This document shows, piece after piece, positions 35,058 through 43,920 of a stretch of 64,000 nucleotides of DNA. Below the pieces are notes generated by a model, which saw only the letters and a program-made list of their open reading frames with translations, was not told the DNA's origin and searched no databases. A program made the position numbers and the translations under genes. Origin of the DNA: Neobacillus drentensis NBRC 102427 (GTDB taxonomy: Bacteria > Bacillota > Bacilli > Bacillales > Cytobacillaceae); the NCBI RefSeq assembly GCF_001591445.1, contig NZ_BCUX01000012.1, forward strand, positions 62,001 to 126,000. Reading direction: 5' to 3'. Positions within the stretch are counted from its first letter, which is position 1; every line of letters begins with the position of its first letter.

Positions 35058-35690
35058 TTATTTTAGGTAGTACCTATCTCTGAAAGAAGTGTCAGCAATC
35101 CTGTCTACATAAATTTCCCCGTTCAAATATTTGATCACAGAAACACTGCAATTTTCATGGTGAGTATAAACGCTCATTTTTGCTAATTGCATTAAGTAGT
35201 TGCCTATTGTTACCCCATGTGAAAATACTAGAACATTTCCACCCTCATTTTTATGATTTTGAATAATTTCATCGATAGCAGAGCTTGTTCGTGTAAAAAG
35301 CTGTAAATAGGATTCTCCTTCAGGTGCTGACATATTTAAATCCTTAAGACTAAATAATGTCTTTAGGATATTCCCATATTGAGCTAGAATTTCCGTTTGT
35401 GATAGGGATTCCAACACACCAAAGTTCATTTCCTTTAGACGTGGATCAGTAATGATGGGGATGTTTCGATGTCCGATGGCATACCTAGCCGTCTCTACTA
35501 CTCTCTGGCTTTCACTAGCGTATACTGCTTTAAATTCTATATCAGATAAACCACTACCTACAGATTTAGCCTGTTCAATTCCTTTATCCGTAAGAGGTGA
35601 ATCACAAAATCCCTGTAATCGTTTCTCTACATTAAATTGGGTCTCTCCATGCCGAACAAAATAAAGTTTCACTTCTTTTTCAGAGGACAC
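35058..35690 (-). CDS. Histidine phosphatase-family protein (copy 1)
   Basis: The 210-residue protein has the phosphoglycerate-mutase-like RHG motif at 13-15 (VRHGETQFN), the acidic EMNFG region and the second catalytic His in FSHGVTIGNY. It should be a cytosolic phosphomonoesterase of unknown substrate. It uses a GTG start with AGGTGG six bases upstream. A near-identical paralogue is at 59669-60301, with similar DNA on both sides, so the gene was duplicated as part of a larger segment. Confidence 0.88.
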   Translation of the reverse strand: MSSEKEVKLYFVRHGETQFNVEKRLQGFCDSPLTDKGIEQAKSVGSGLSDIEFKAVYASESQRVVETARYAIGHRNIPIITDPRLKEMNFGVLESLSQTEILAQYGNILKTLFSLKDLNMSAPEGESYLQLFTRTSSAIDEIIQNHKNEGGNVLVFSHGVTIGNYLMQLAKMSVYTHHENCSVSVIKYLNGEIYVDRIADTSFRDRYYLK

Positions 35691-35964
35691 GAATAACCAC
35701 CTGCTTTGTATAGGATTTAATGGATTGATAAAATGAATTTTACCACATCTTTCGAGTAGTTTGTAATGAAATACACTAATTATTTCCAGTTCGATCTAAA
35801 TTGTGAGGATGAATAAGGGAACAGTGTGTCTGGAATTAAACTTGATTTGCGGCGCCAGTCACGACCCGAAGTTTGCTAGATTTTGCAACGCTGTATTATT
35901 GTGAATTTCTTAAGGGAAAGTTTAAATTAACAACGATTATAAGGCCGTTACAGTATGCCCCATC

Positions 35965-35993
35965 TTGTCAAATAGGTAAATTAATGTTAAGAT
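35965..35993 (+). promoter_or_regulatory. Promoter of the leader peptide/rsgA-remnant transcript
   Basis: TTGTCA (35965-35970) and TAAGAT (35988-35993) are spaced by 17 bases and lie 40 bases before the leader ORF. Confidence 0.5.
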
Positions 35994-36032
35994 TGTGTTG
36001 CTGTAAAAATAAATCATAACGAGGTGAGGAAA

Positions 36033-36080
36033 ATGAATACAAAAAAATATACATTTTATCCTCATCATATTGCTATTTAG
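36033..36080 (+). CDS. 15-residue leader peptide followed by attenuator hairpins
   Basis: A strong RBS (GAGGTGAGG) precedes a 16-codon ORF encoding a lysine-, tyrosine- and histidine-containing peptide ending PHHIAI. It is followed by a series of hairpins and a strong terminator before the next gene remnant. This is the layout of translation-coupled attenuators that control antibiotic-responsive ribosome-associated genes in Bacillus. The peptide itself matches nothing I can name. Confidence 0.55.
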   Translation: MNTKKYTFYPHHIAI

Positions 36081-36103
36081 TTATTCTATTACTAATACAT
36101 TAG

Positions 36104-36210
36104 GCTCTGAGGGTAGGATTCACTCTCAGAGCTTTTATATTTAGGCAGAAAGAACAATCTTTCTTGCCGACCTATGACAGCCACCTATAGAGTGGCTGTC
36201 ATTTTTTTTG
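36104..36210 (+). terminator. Attenuator hairpins downstream of the leader peptide
   Basis: Three hairpins are visible: GCTCTGAG/CTCAGAGC (36104-36132) with TTTT after it; GGCA.AAAGA/TCTTT.TTGCC (36144-36168); and the perfect 11-bp ATGACAGCCAC/GTGGCTGTCAT (36174-36202) followed by eight T residues. The last is a strong intrinsic terminator that would stop the leader transcript unless readthrough is induced. Confidence 0.75.
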
Positions 36211-36315
36211 GACAAATGGTTGGTCATTGCAACAATATTGGTTTTACTTTGAAATTGGTTAGGATTTAATCTTTTTTCTTACAAATTGATCTGAACACTA
36301 TTAGGGGGATATTTA

Positions 36316-36465
36316 TTGAACTTGAATTACTTAGGATGGAATTCATTTTCCACGGAAAATTTCAAACAGTACTGGTTTAAGTTTGAGCAGGCTTATTCCT
36401 GGAGATTAGGGGTCGATCCGTTTCGTCGTTACCTTGTTTTAAAGGATAAGGGGCACCCTTCTTGA
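36316..36465 (+). pseudogene. Truncated rsgA-like gene (N-terminal 49 codons)
   Basis: A TTG start behind AGGGGG opens a 49-residue frame beginning MNLNYLGWNSFSTENFKQY, which resembles the N-terminus of Bacillus RsgA/YloQ-type ribosome small-subunit GTPase paralogues. It stops after 49 codons and no GTPase domain follows; the next gene starts about 70 bases later. The gene has therefore lost nearly all of its body, while its leader-peptide/attenuator region is still present. Confidence 0.6.
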
Positions 36466-36533
36466 GATATCGTTTCAACTTAAGAATCGTTTTCCGTTAT
36501 TCACCGTTTCCAAATATGAAAGGATGATGTTTT

Positions 36534-38189
36534 ATTAAAAGACTCGCTCAATATTTTCGCTCATTACAATCCGGACAGTCATCTTACAGTAAGATTTATG
36601 AAGACCCAATCTATTGGAATAATGATGTTGCCTATTACATTGAACCGACACATAAACTCACACTAGATAAACCATGTATCACCATAAAAATACCTTTTGA
36701 CCGTCTCGGCTTAGATGAAAATATGGATCAAGTTGTTCTCTCAGATTTTTCATTAAGAGAATGGGTTGATCATATTGTGGCATTAAATGAATTGATTTAT
36801 AACCGGTCACGTTCTGATAAAGAAAATGGTGCTTTTTATTGTTTTTGTCCAACCAACGTGTTGTTGCAACGTAATGCATCCTATGTTGAAGTCATCTCGG
36901 AAAAATGGTATTTATGCTTAATGATTACAGTTCAACTTCCATTCAAGAATAATAATAAAGCTATGCGCATGCTCTGCAAAATGCTTCCAAAAGAAGTGGA
37001 GGCGTTTATTGCCAAGTTTGATCTCATCAACTTAAATGCTGCCTATGAATTGGTAAAAAAACAAAATATGATTCGCGAATGGCTAAAATCCAGTGGTTAT
37101 TGTGCGTTTATTGGGAATGGCAGCATTTTGCCAAGAAATAAAGACAACAGCGGGCCACTAGAGGATGCCTTGCCTTTTACATCCCCGGAAGATGTTGAAG
37201 TTGAAATTTGTAGTTTGCGAGGAATGGGAATAAAACATGGTGTGACGGTCATCACCGGCGGTGGTTATTCGGGTAAGAGCACATTGCTTGATGCATTAAA
37301 TTCGGGGATTTACAATCACATCATAGGCGACGGACGGGAATTTGTGATTACAGATCAAAGTGCAATGGAAATATCTGCGGAGGAAGGGCGTTCCATAAAA
37401 AATATCAATATTACGCCTTTCATAAAATGGATACCCAATAGTTCGGCTGAACAGTTTTCGACTGACTACGCCTCAGGTTCCACCTCTCAAGCCGCAAATA
37501 TTATGGAGGCAATCAACTTCGGGTGTAAGCTTCTTCTTATTGATGAAGACAGAAGTGCGACCAACTTTATGATTCAAGACATCAAAATGCGTTCATTAAT
37601 CAAGCATGAACCCATTACACCTTTTACAGAACGCGTCAGGGAGCTTTATGAGGCTGTTGGCGTATCTTCCGTTCTTGTTATTGGAGGTAGCGGTGAATTT
37701 TTATCCGTAGCCGATCAAATCATATTGATGGACAATTTTGTGCCAAAAAACGTAACCCAGGAAGCAAAAAATTTATGTGAACACGACAAACCACGCGAAC
37801 GTATCCCCTTTACAAAATGGGAGATAGAAAGAAAAATAACCACCGATCACTTTTCGAGCTATCCACAGGGAAGTGGTACAGAAAAGCTGATGGTTTCAAC
37901 CACGGGGTACATGATGATAGGTGATGAACAAATTGATATCAGAGGGCTTTACAATATCACATCACACGCCCAGCTTGCAGCCATTGCCTTTTTAATTCGA
38001 AAAATAGCTATAAATAATCAGGGTCGCCGCATCTTTCTTCATGAGAAGATCCAAAAAGCTCTCGAAGATATGGAGAGAGAAGGAGTGGATATTGTATTTT
38101 CTTCCTTTTTTCCCGGTTTCGAAAGATGGCTTGAATTACCTAGAATTAATGAAGTATTATCTGTCATAAACCGAATGAATTCTATTTAG
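36534..38189 (+). CDS. ABC-class predicted ATPase (PF09818 type)
   Basis: The reading frame encodes about 551 residues matching the predicted ABC-class ATPase family: an N-terminal domain (1-230), Walker A GGGYSGKST at 242-250 followed by LLDALNSGIYNH and GDGRE, and LLIDEDRSATNFM as the Walker B/signature region. Homologous sequence clearly begins at 36534, where the first codon is ATT behind AAAGGA; the first conventional start is the ATG at 36723, 63 codons in. Either AUU is used, or a one-base slip in the T-run at 36530-36533 has separated it from the ATG at 36524. The cellular role of the family is unknown. Confidence 0.82.
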   Translation: MKRLAQYFRSLQSGQSSYSKIYEDPIYWNNDVAYYIEPTHKLTLDKPCITIKIPFDRLGLDENMDQVVLSDFSLREWVDHIVALNELIYNRSRSDKENGAFYCFCPTNVLLQRNASYVEVISEKWYLCLMITVQLPFKNNNKAMRMLCKMLPKEVEAFIAKFDLINLNAAYELVKKQNMIREWLKSSGYCAFIGNGSILPRNKDNSGPLEDALPFTSPEDVEVEICSLRGMGIKHGVTVITGGGYSGKSTLLDALNSGIYNHIIGDGREFVITDQSAMEISAEEGRSIKNINITPFIKWIPNSSAEQFSTDYASGSTSQAANIMEAINFGCKLLLIDEDRSATNFMIQDIKMRSLIKHEPITPFTERVRELYEAVGVSSVLVIGGSGEFLSVADQIILMDNFVPKNVTQEAKNLCEHDKPRERIPFTKWEIERKITTDHFSSYPQGSGTEKLMVSTTGYMMIGDEQIDIRGLYNITSHAQLAAIAFLIRKIAINNQGRRIFLHEKIQKALEDMEREGVDIVFSSFFPGFERWLELPRINEVLSVINRMNSI

Positions 38190-38308
38190 ATTGAGAGTGG
38201 CACATATTAAGCCCGTAAACTTCACTAGCATCTCATGTGTTGCCACATACAATCTGCGGACGTGGAGTCCTTATCTTTATAAATTGTTTGTATGAAAAGG
38301 AGTTTTAT

Positions 38309-38875
38309 ATGGAAAAAGTATGGGCAAAAATAAATGCAGTATTAATTGCAGATGATCCAAAGACATTTGTAACCAGAAGAATATCAGAAGCAAATCTTGA
38401 ATTTGGAGGGATTCGTGGGGACCGCCATTTTGGAATAATCAGTAAGGCTGATTCAAGGCAGCCGATGTATCCAAGAGGAACAGAGATTCTTAACCGCCGC
38501 CAAATAACGATTGTTTCTGTGGAAGAATTAGACAAGATTGCAGAAGAATTAGGTGTTGAATCTGTTATGCCTGAGTGGTTAGGGGCTAATGTCTTGATCA
38601 AGGGATTTCCGGAATTAACAAAACTCCCCATGGGCTCTCGTATCCTTTTCCCAAGTGGAGCAGGTTTAATATGTATGGGTGAAAACCAGCCTTGTACCTT
38701 ACCGGGTGATGAAATCCAAAAGCATTATGAAGATCATGAGAAGTTATCCTTCCGTTTTGTACGTGCAGGTTATAAGCGGCGGGGGATTGTATGTGCAGTA
38801 GAAAGGCCTGGAATAATTCACGAAAATGATGAGGTCCAGGTTTTGGTTAATGATCTTAAAAATCCGATGCAATAA
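38309..38875 (+). CDS. MOSC-domain protein
   Basis: The 188-residue protein resembles MOSC (molybdenum cofactor sulfurase C-terminal) domain proteins, with GIRGDRHFG near 36-44, LGANVLIKG near 92-100, and a Cys in GENQPCTLPG (about residue 130) that may carry persulfide or bind Mo cofactor. The ATG at 38309 has AAAAGGAG upstream. MOSC proteins handle sulfur or Mo-cofactor substrates; the specific role is unknown. The last codons and the downstream DNA are duplicated near 60.4 kb. Confidence 0.82.
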   Translation: MEKVWAKINAVLIADDPKTFVTRRISEANLEFGGIRGDRHFGIISKADSRQPMYPRGTEILNRRQITIVSVEELDKIAEELGVESVMPEWLGANVLIKGFPELTKLPMGSRILFPSGAGLICMGENQPCTLPGDEIQKHYEDHEKLSFRFVRAGYKRRGIVCAVERPGIIHENDEVQVLVNDLKNPMQ

Positions 38876-39167
38876 ATAGCCAGGAATGAAACAATTCGAT
38901 TGGTTGACTGTGAAAATTGGACAAAGAATAACGAATAAGAGGCGAACAGCAATAGTACCGTTCATCTCTTATTTGTTGTTTAGATTATAGTTGATTGTGG
39001 AACATCGTTGTGAAACAAGAAAATCCGGAGCGAGACAGGCACGGAATCTAAAAGCCCTCACTTAGATATGTTAGGGAGAACTGTATCATTGTATAATGGA
39101 TAAACAAGATATAGTGTAAAACTAACAATATATAAATGGTGAGCTCGCCAAAGAAAGGGATTCTATT

Positions 39168-40913
39168 ATGACAAAACGTAAAAAATCGATCTTGAAACCA
39201 CTTATTTTGTCAATCCTATCGTTCCTTATTATTCTAGTTGTTGTTATTTATGTTTTTGATAAGGACAGAGACGGGAAACAGTCCACAACGGAGAACTCTC
39301 AACAACCCGTTGAACCTTCATCAAATACTCCAGCAGAATTAGGCGAAAGCAAAAATCAGAAACTGAATGACTATATTAGTGAACTTTTTTCCTTGGCAAA
39401 GGAAGGAAAAGTGGTCGGTATCCCTTTCGATTCGGGTAAGGCTAAGAAGCAGGAAGTACATAATAAATGGGGAGAACCGAACCAAACAACAGACACTGCA
39501 AGTGGTAGATACGAAGAATATAAGAATCGAAATGTCGTCATAGGATATCTGGGTGAGATTGTCTCTGACATCAGGTCATATGATCCTGAATTACAAAAAA
39601 TCCGGCAAAATGATATCAAATTAACGCGCGGAGAACCTGATGAGATTCGGTACTTCAAAGATGAAACTCATGACCAAATCATTCTTGTTTATCAGGTTAA
39701 CCCTTTAACAGAGTTAAAGTGGATATTACCAAAACCGACCGATCAGGAGCCGAATCCAAAAGTGGACCATATTTCAGTCTATACACAACTAAAAAATCAA
39801 GCCGAGCAATCTACTCCACCTGACCAGCAAAAGACCATAACTGACATGAGTTTAGATGAGAAAATTGGGCAAATGATCTTCGCAGGTATAACTGGCACCA
39901 CCATGGATTCAAATACAAAAAATTTATTAACGAAATACAAGGTTGGCGGGATTATTTTTTACCAGGATAATTTAATAAATCCAACACAAGCAGTGCAGCT
40001 TGTGAATCAAATGAAGACTGAAAGTGACCAGAAGGTGCCGCTTCTATTGGGAGTGGATCAAGAAGGTGGGCGTGTTACCAGGCTCCCTGGTGGGTTGATT
40101 AATTTTCCAACCAATAAAGAAATTGGGGCAACTAATAATTCTCAGTTTTCCTATCATGTGGGGACGATGTTAGGGAAGGAGTTAAAAGAATTTGGTTTCA
40201 ATCTTGACTTTGCTCCTGTGTTAGACATCAACAGCAATCCAAATAACCCGGTTATAGGGGATCGATCATACGGGAATAATTCTGAAATTGTTAGTAAGCT
40301 TGGTATTCAGACCTTTAAAGGTATACAGTCGCAAAACATTATCCCAACAATTAAGCATTTTCCAGGTCATGGAGATACGTCCGTTGACTCCCATCTGGAG
40401 CTGCCAATTGTGAATAAAAGCCTCCAGCAACTAAAAGAGCTCGAATTAATCCCGTTTGAGCAGGCAATCAATAGCGGTGCTGATGTTGTTATGGTTGCCC
40501 ATATCTTACTGCCTAAACTGGATGCTACTTTTCCATCTTCCATGTCCAAAAATATAATAACAGGGATCTTGAGGCAACAGTTGGACTATAGCGGTGTTGT
40601 AATAACGGATGACATGACAATGAAGGCGATTATCGACCATTATTCGATTGGCAGGGCTACAGTTGAATCAGTCAAGGCGGGCAGCGATATTATTTTAGTT
40701 GGACATGGTTATAGCAATACAGTGGAAGCCATTTCTTCTTTAAAAATCGCTGTCCAAAAAGGGGAAATTACTGAACAAAGAATAAATGAAAGTGTAAGTA
40801 GAATTTTGAAGTTAAAAAAGAAATATGAAATAAATAATTCGAAAGTGGAAAATGCAAATATAGAGGAACTGAACCAATCAATAAAAAAACTCCTGAATGA
40901 GTATTCAAAATAA
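39168..40913 (+). CDS. Membrane-anchored DUF4309 plus glycoside hydrolase family 3 fusion
   Basis: The 581-residue protein has an N-terminal membrane anchor (about 9-29), a Ser/Pro-rich linker, a DUF4309/YjgB-like domain (about 62-205) and a GH3 beta-N-acetylhexosaminidase domain (about 225-560). NagZ-type catalytic features are present: KHFPGHGDT at 396-404 with the Asp407/His409 dyad, and Asp481 in ITDDMTMKA as nucleophile. It should trim N-acetylglucosamine from muropeptides or glycans outside the membrane. RBS AAAGGGA lies upstream. Confidence 0.88.
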   Translation: MTKRKKSILKPLILSILSFLIILVVVIYVFDKDRDGKQSTTENSQQPVEPSSNTPAELGESKNQKLNDYISELFSLAKEGKVVGIPFDSGKAKKQEVHNKWGEPNQTTDTASGRYEEYKNRNVVIGYLGEIVSDIRSYDPELQKIRQNDIKLTRGEPDEIRYFKDETHDQIILVYQVNPLTELKWILPKPTDQEPNPKVDHISVYTQLKNQAEQSTPPDQQKTITDMSLDEKIGQMIFAGITGTTMDSNTKNLLTKYKVGGIIFYQDNLINPTQAVQLVNQMKTESDQKVPLLLGVDQEGGRVTRLPGGLINFPTNKEIGATNNSQFSYHVGTMLGKELKEFGFNLDFAPVLDINSNPNNPVIGDRSYGNNSEIVSKLGIQTFKGIQSQNIIPTIKHFPGHGDTSVDSHLELPIVNKSLQQLKELELIPFEQAINSGADVVMVAHILLPKLDATFPSSMSKNIITGILRQQLDYSGVVITDDMTMKAIIDHYSIGRATVESVKAGSDIILVGHGYSNTVEAISSLKIAVQKGEITEQRINESVSRILKLKKKYEINNSKVENANIEELNQSIKKLLNEYSK

Positions 40914-41442
40914 TTGTTAATATATTCCAACTAGGCAAAAAAACACCGTTTAAAAATAGGTGTCTGACCCCCGATACGGAGGACTTTCTCCATTATGAAT
41001 ACAATATGATATGAAGTAGCACTCGTTACGAAAAAGGTGTTCAGCTTTTTACCGAAGTTTTATGTTGAGGTGTATGGTCGAGAGGTATTAAGGATAAAGA
41101 AGTTGATTACCTACTTATGTAGTGTGTTCAACTTCCTTTTTTTTTGATTAGAAATATGTATCTATGTTGGTGAGAAGAGTAATCACACTTCCATTTATGA
41201 ATACCTCTAATTTCTTCATATATTCTTAAACTTATCCAGCTCTTTCAAATCCTCCCCCTATTCCTAGAAGTTTTAAAATCTATCTGGTTGTAGCCGTTTA
41301 GTATATGAATGTTCAAAATTAATTCTCGTAAACTATTCACTTTAGTCTGGCACAAACAAAATCTACATTATTGTAATACTTTAATAGTTTCATAATAAGT
41401 TTGTATAAGGAATATAAAAAAATTTATACGAGGAGGGAATAT
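40914..41442. other. Gap with dispersed repeat and a strong terminator
   Basis: AGGTGTCTGACCCCC (40958-40972) is a half copy of the dispersed palindromic repeat. GAAGTTGA (41099-41106) pairs with TCAACTTC (41128-41135) and is followed by a nine-base T-run, a terminator. No gene is visible; the end of the stretch holds the presumed promoter of the acyl-CoA-dehydrogenase-like gene. Confidence 0.6.
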
Positions 41443-42570
41443 ATGAACAATGTTTATCAAGAAGGCAGGGATTTTGCAATGTCCTACATACTGCCTTTCA
41501 CCGAAATCACGGACAAGGAGTCAAAATTTCCTGAAGAATCCTTCAAGAGGCTAGGTGAAAAGGGATTTTTAAAACTACTTATCCCTGTAGAATATGGCGG
41601 ATTTGGCAAAGGGCTTGAAGAGCATGCCCAGGCTTGTTTGGCATTCGCAGAGTCTTGCTCTACGACAGCCCTTTGCTACATGATGCATAATGTCGCATTA
41701 ATGTGTGTTCTAACTCATGGAAGCGAGGAACTTAAGAAAAAAATTTTTACAGACATCGTAGAAAATGGGGAATTCATGGCTTTAGCATATAGCGAATTCG
41801 GAACAGGAACCAACTTCTATATGCCGGAAATGACTGCTGAGGTTAACCGAGACAACACAACTTTTAACGGTATAAAGAGCATGGTAACATCGGCCACATT
41901 TGCTTCCTACTATCTCGTTCTTGCACCATCTGTTGAAGAAGGAAAGATAAACAACTGGGTATTCCCTCTGGAAACAAAAGGCTTAACCTTTGAATTGTCA
42001 AAATGGCATGGTCTTGGAATGAGAGGGAATTCGTCATGTCCAATGCACATGGATAATGTGACGTTGGACTCATTTTTCCGCATTGGGGTAGAAGGTTCAG
42101 GCGAAGAGCAGGTATTCAACGTGGTAGCTCCATTCTTTGTCACAGGGCTGGGAGCAGTTTACAGCGGTACTGCCATGCATATGTTTGAAATAGCCAGCAA
42201 CCATGCTGTGGATAGGCAATATCCTGATGGAAGAACACTTTCTAATATTGAAACGATTCAAGTGCATATTGGAAATATTTATAAGAATGCGGCAGCCGCA
42301 AGAGCACTCACTTTGGAAGCTGCGAGAGCAGGTGCCAACGAAGAAGCTGATGCACTTACAAAGATTTTGGCGGCAAGAATCGTTGCGTCAGAAGCGGCAA
42401 TTGAATGTGGAAGGCTTGCAATGAGAGTGGGTGGAGGAAAGGCTTACAATAAGTCACTGCCTACGGAAAGGCTTCTCAGAGATGCATATGCAGGACAAAT
42501 TATGGCTCCAAGTGCCGACGTCTTGGCTATTTGGCTTGGAAAAGCATTAACAGGTCAGATGATTCCATAA
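41443..42570 (+). CDS. Acyl-CoA dehydrogenase-fold flavoprotein lacking the usual catalytic Glu motif
   Basis: The 375-residue protein has the full acyl-CoA dehydrogenase layout (N-terminal helical domain, middle beta domain with KSMVTSA, C-terminal four-helix domain), but the C-terminal YEGT region that carries the catalytic base of most dehydrogenases reads DAYAGQIMAPSADV. It may therefore be a flavin monooxygenase of the DszC/hydroxylase type. AGGAGGG precedes the ATG at 41443. It is followed by a PhnD-like protein gene after 22 bases, then a MetE-like gene. The substrate is unknown. Confidence 0.8.
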   Translation: MNNVYQEGRDFAMSYILPFTEITDKESKFPEESFKRLGEKGFLKLLIPVEYGGFGKGLEEHAQACLAFAESCSTTALCYMMHNVALMCVLTHGSEELKKKIFTDIVENGEFMALAYSEFGTGTNFYMPEMTAEVNRDNTTFNGIKSMVTSATFASYYLVLAPSVEEGKINNWVFPLETKGLTFELSKWHGLGMRGNSSCPMHMDNVTLDSFFRIGVEGSGEEQVFNVVAPFFVTGLGAVYSGTAMHMFEIASNHAVDRQYPDGRTLSNIETIQVHIGNIYKNAAAARALTLEAARAGANEEADALTKILAARIVASEAAIECGRLAMRVGGGKAYNKSLPTERLLRDAYAGQIMAPSADVLAIWLGKALTGQMIP

Positions 42571-42592
42571 AGACACAGGAAGGGTGTGCACA

Positions 42593-43420
42593 TTGAGTAA
42601 CGATAGAATAAAAGTCGGGGCTGTTATTTATGACCCAAGGGTTACAGTGATCTGGGGGATCATAGCTGATTTTTTCAAAGAAGAAGGGCTTGAAATCGAA
42701 TGTCTTTTCTATAAGGATTATGATGCTCAGGTTGACGGATTAATGAACAGGGAAATAGACATTGCCTGGAATTCGCCTCTGGCATGGTTGGACGCTTATT
42801 TGAGAACTGATGGAAAATGCCAGATGGGTTCAATGAGAGATACGGACAGAGACAGAAAGACCTGCTTCATTGTAAGAAAAGATAGCCGTATCACAAATAT
42901 CGTTGGGCTAAGGGGCAAGACTATTGGCTTTGGAGCCATAGACTCTCCCCAAGCAAGATTGATCCCAATCAACCATTTGTATAAAAATGGACTCGAGTAT
43001 GGAGCGGACTACACAGAGAAAAGGTTTGATATTGGCGTCGGCCTTCATGGTGACCACATCGGGGGGGAGCTAGAGGCCATTAGAGCATTGATGGCAGGAA
43101 CTGTAGACGCCTCTGTCACTCTGGATTTGAACTGGGACACTTGGAAGAAGGATGGCACCATTGATGAAAATCAATTGGTATGTATTGATACAACGGCTTT
43201 GTTTGATCACTGTATTTTCGTAGCACATCCTGATTTTCCAACTGAAAGGTTCAGAGAATGGCAAAAAGTGCTTCATAGAATGGACTATAACAATGAAGCC
43301 CATAAGAAGATGATGGATATGGAAGGTTTAAAGGAATGGGTTGAGGGCAGAATCGCAGGATTTCAGCAATTACGTGAGGCGAATGACTATCTGAAGTTCT
43401 TTAAGTACGTAAGTTCCTGA
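42593..43420 (+). CDS. PhnD-like substrate-binding protein without signal peptide
   Basis: The 275-residue protein matches the PhnD/SsuA type of phosphonate or organosulfur substrate-binding proteins (RIKVGAVIYDPRVTVIWG, then DIAWNSPLAWLDAYL, LRGKTIGFGAIDSPQA). It begins with a TTG behind GGAAGGG and lacks any signal peptide or lipobox, so it should stay in the cytosol. No ABC permease or ATPase gene is adjacent. It could serve as a binding, sensing or enzymatic partner of the flavoprotein encoded upstream. Confidence 0.72.
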   Translation: MSNDRIKVGAVIYDPRVTVIWGIIADFFKEEGLEIECLFYKDYDAQVDGLMNREIDIAWNSPLAWLDAYLRTDGKCQMGSMRDTDRDRKTCFIVRKDSRITNIVGLRGKTIGFGAIDSPQARLIPINHLYKNGLEYGADYTEKRFDIGVGLHGDHIGGELEAIRALMAGTVDASVTLDLNWDTWKKDGTIDENQLVCIDTTALFDHCIFVAHPDFPTERFREWQKVLHRMDYNNEAHKKMMDMEGLKEWVEGRIAGFQQLREANDYLKFFKYVSS

Positions 43421-43920
43421 ATTAAATTCTGTTAGATAAACCGTTGATATTGGACTTGTTTAGTTAAAAGCAGCAATCAAAAAGATAAAGGGTTCCGTTT
43501 TGAGGTGCTTTTCTTAAAATATGCACCAAAATGAGGTACTATTAGATTTTTGAAAAAGAACTCACTCTCTTTTAGTTAAGATGTCTTGTCCTTAATCGAG
43601 TAACCAGCAAAAGTAAAATAAGCGGATATTATCCGGTTAGATGCAGAATGGAGCCCGTTTTGGGGTAAATAAGGGGAGGTTTTCCGCTTAATTAAAGAAA
43701 AATCCCCCATTTTCGACTTTTTCAAATCAATAGGCGGAATCTCTCCGTCTATTTAAGCCTTTTTTAATACTAATCACTAATTAAGCGGAATTGTTCCGCC
43801 TAATTATCAGCTCAGGTGCTTAACCTGATCCCCCAACCGATAAGTGCTGACCCTATTGAACCTAGAGGCGGGAATCGGCAGTCTTTTAACTATTTACATC
43901 CACTTTGGGAGATGAATCAC
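43421..43920. other. Gap with AAGCGGA inverted repeats
   Basis: Four short inverted motifs lie between 43620 and 43805: AAGCGGATATTATCCG, TTTTCCGCTTAATTAA, AGGCGGAATCTCTCCGTC and AAGCGGAATTGTTCCGCC, spaced by about 50-60 bases. They may be protein-binding sites, small hairpins or decayed repeats. No gene is visible; the promoter of the MetE-like gene should lie near the end. Confidence 0.5.

Noticed and set aside
41146-41442. SAM or T-box riboswitch ahead of the ACAD/MetE cluster
   Set aside because: I looked for S-box and T-box conserved sequences here and in 43421-43920 and saw none.
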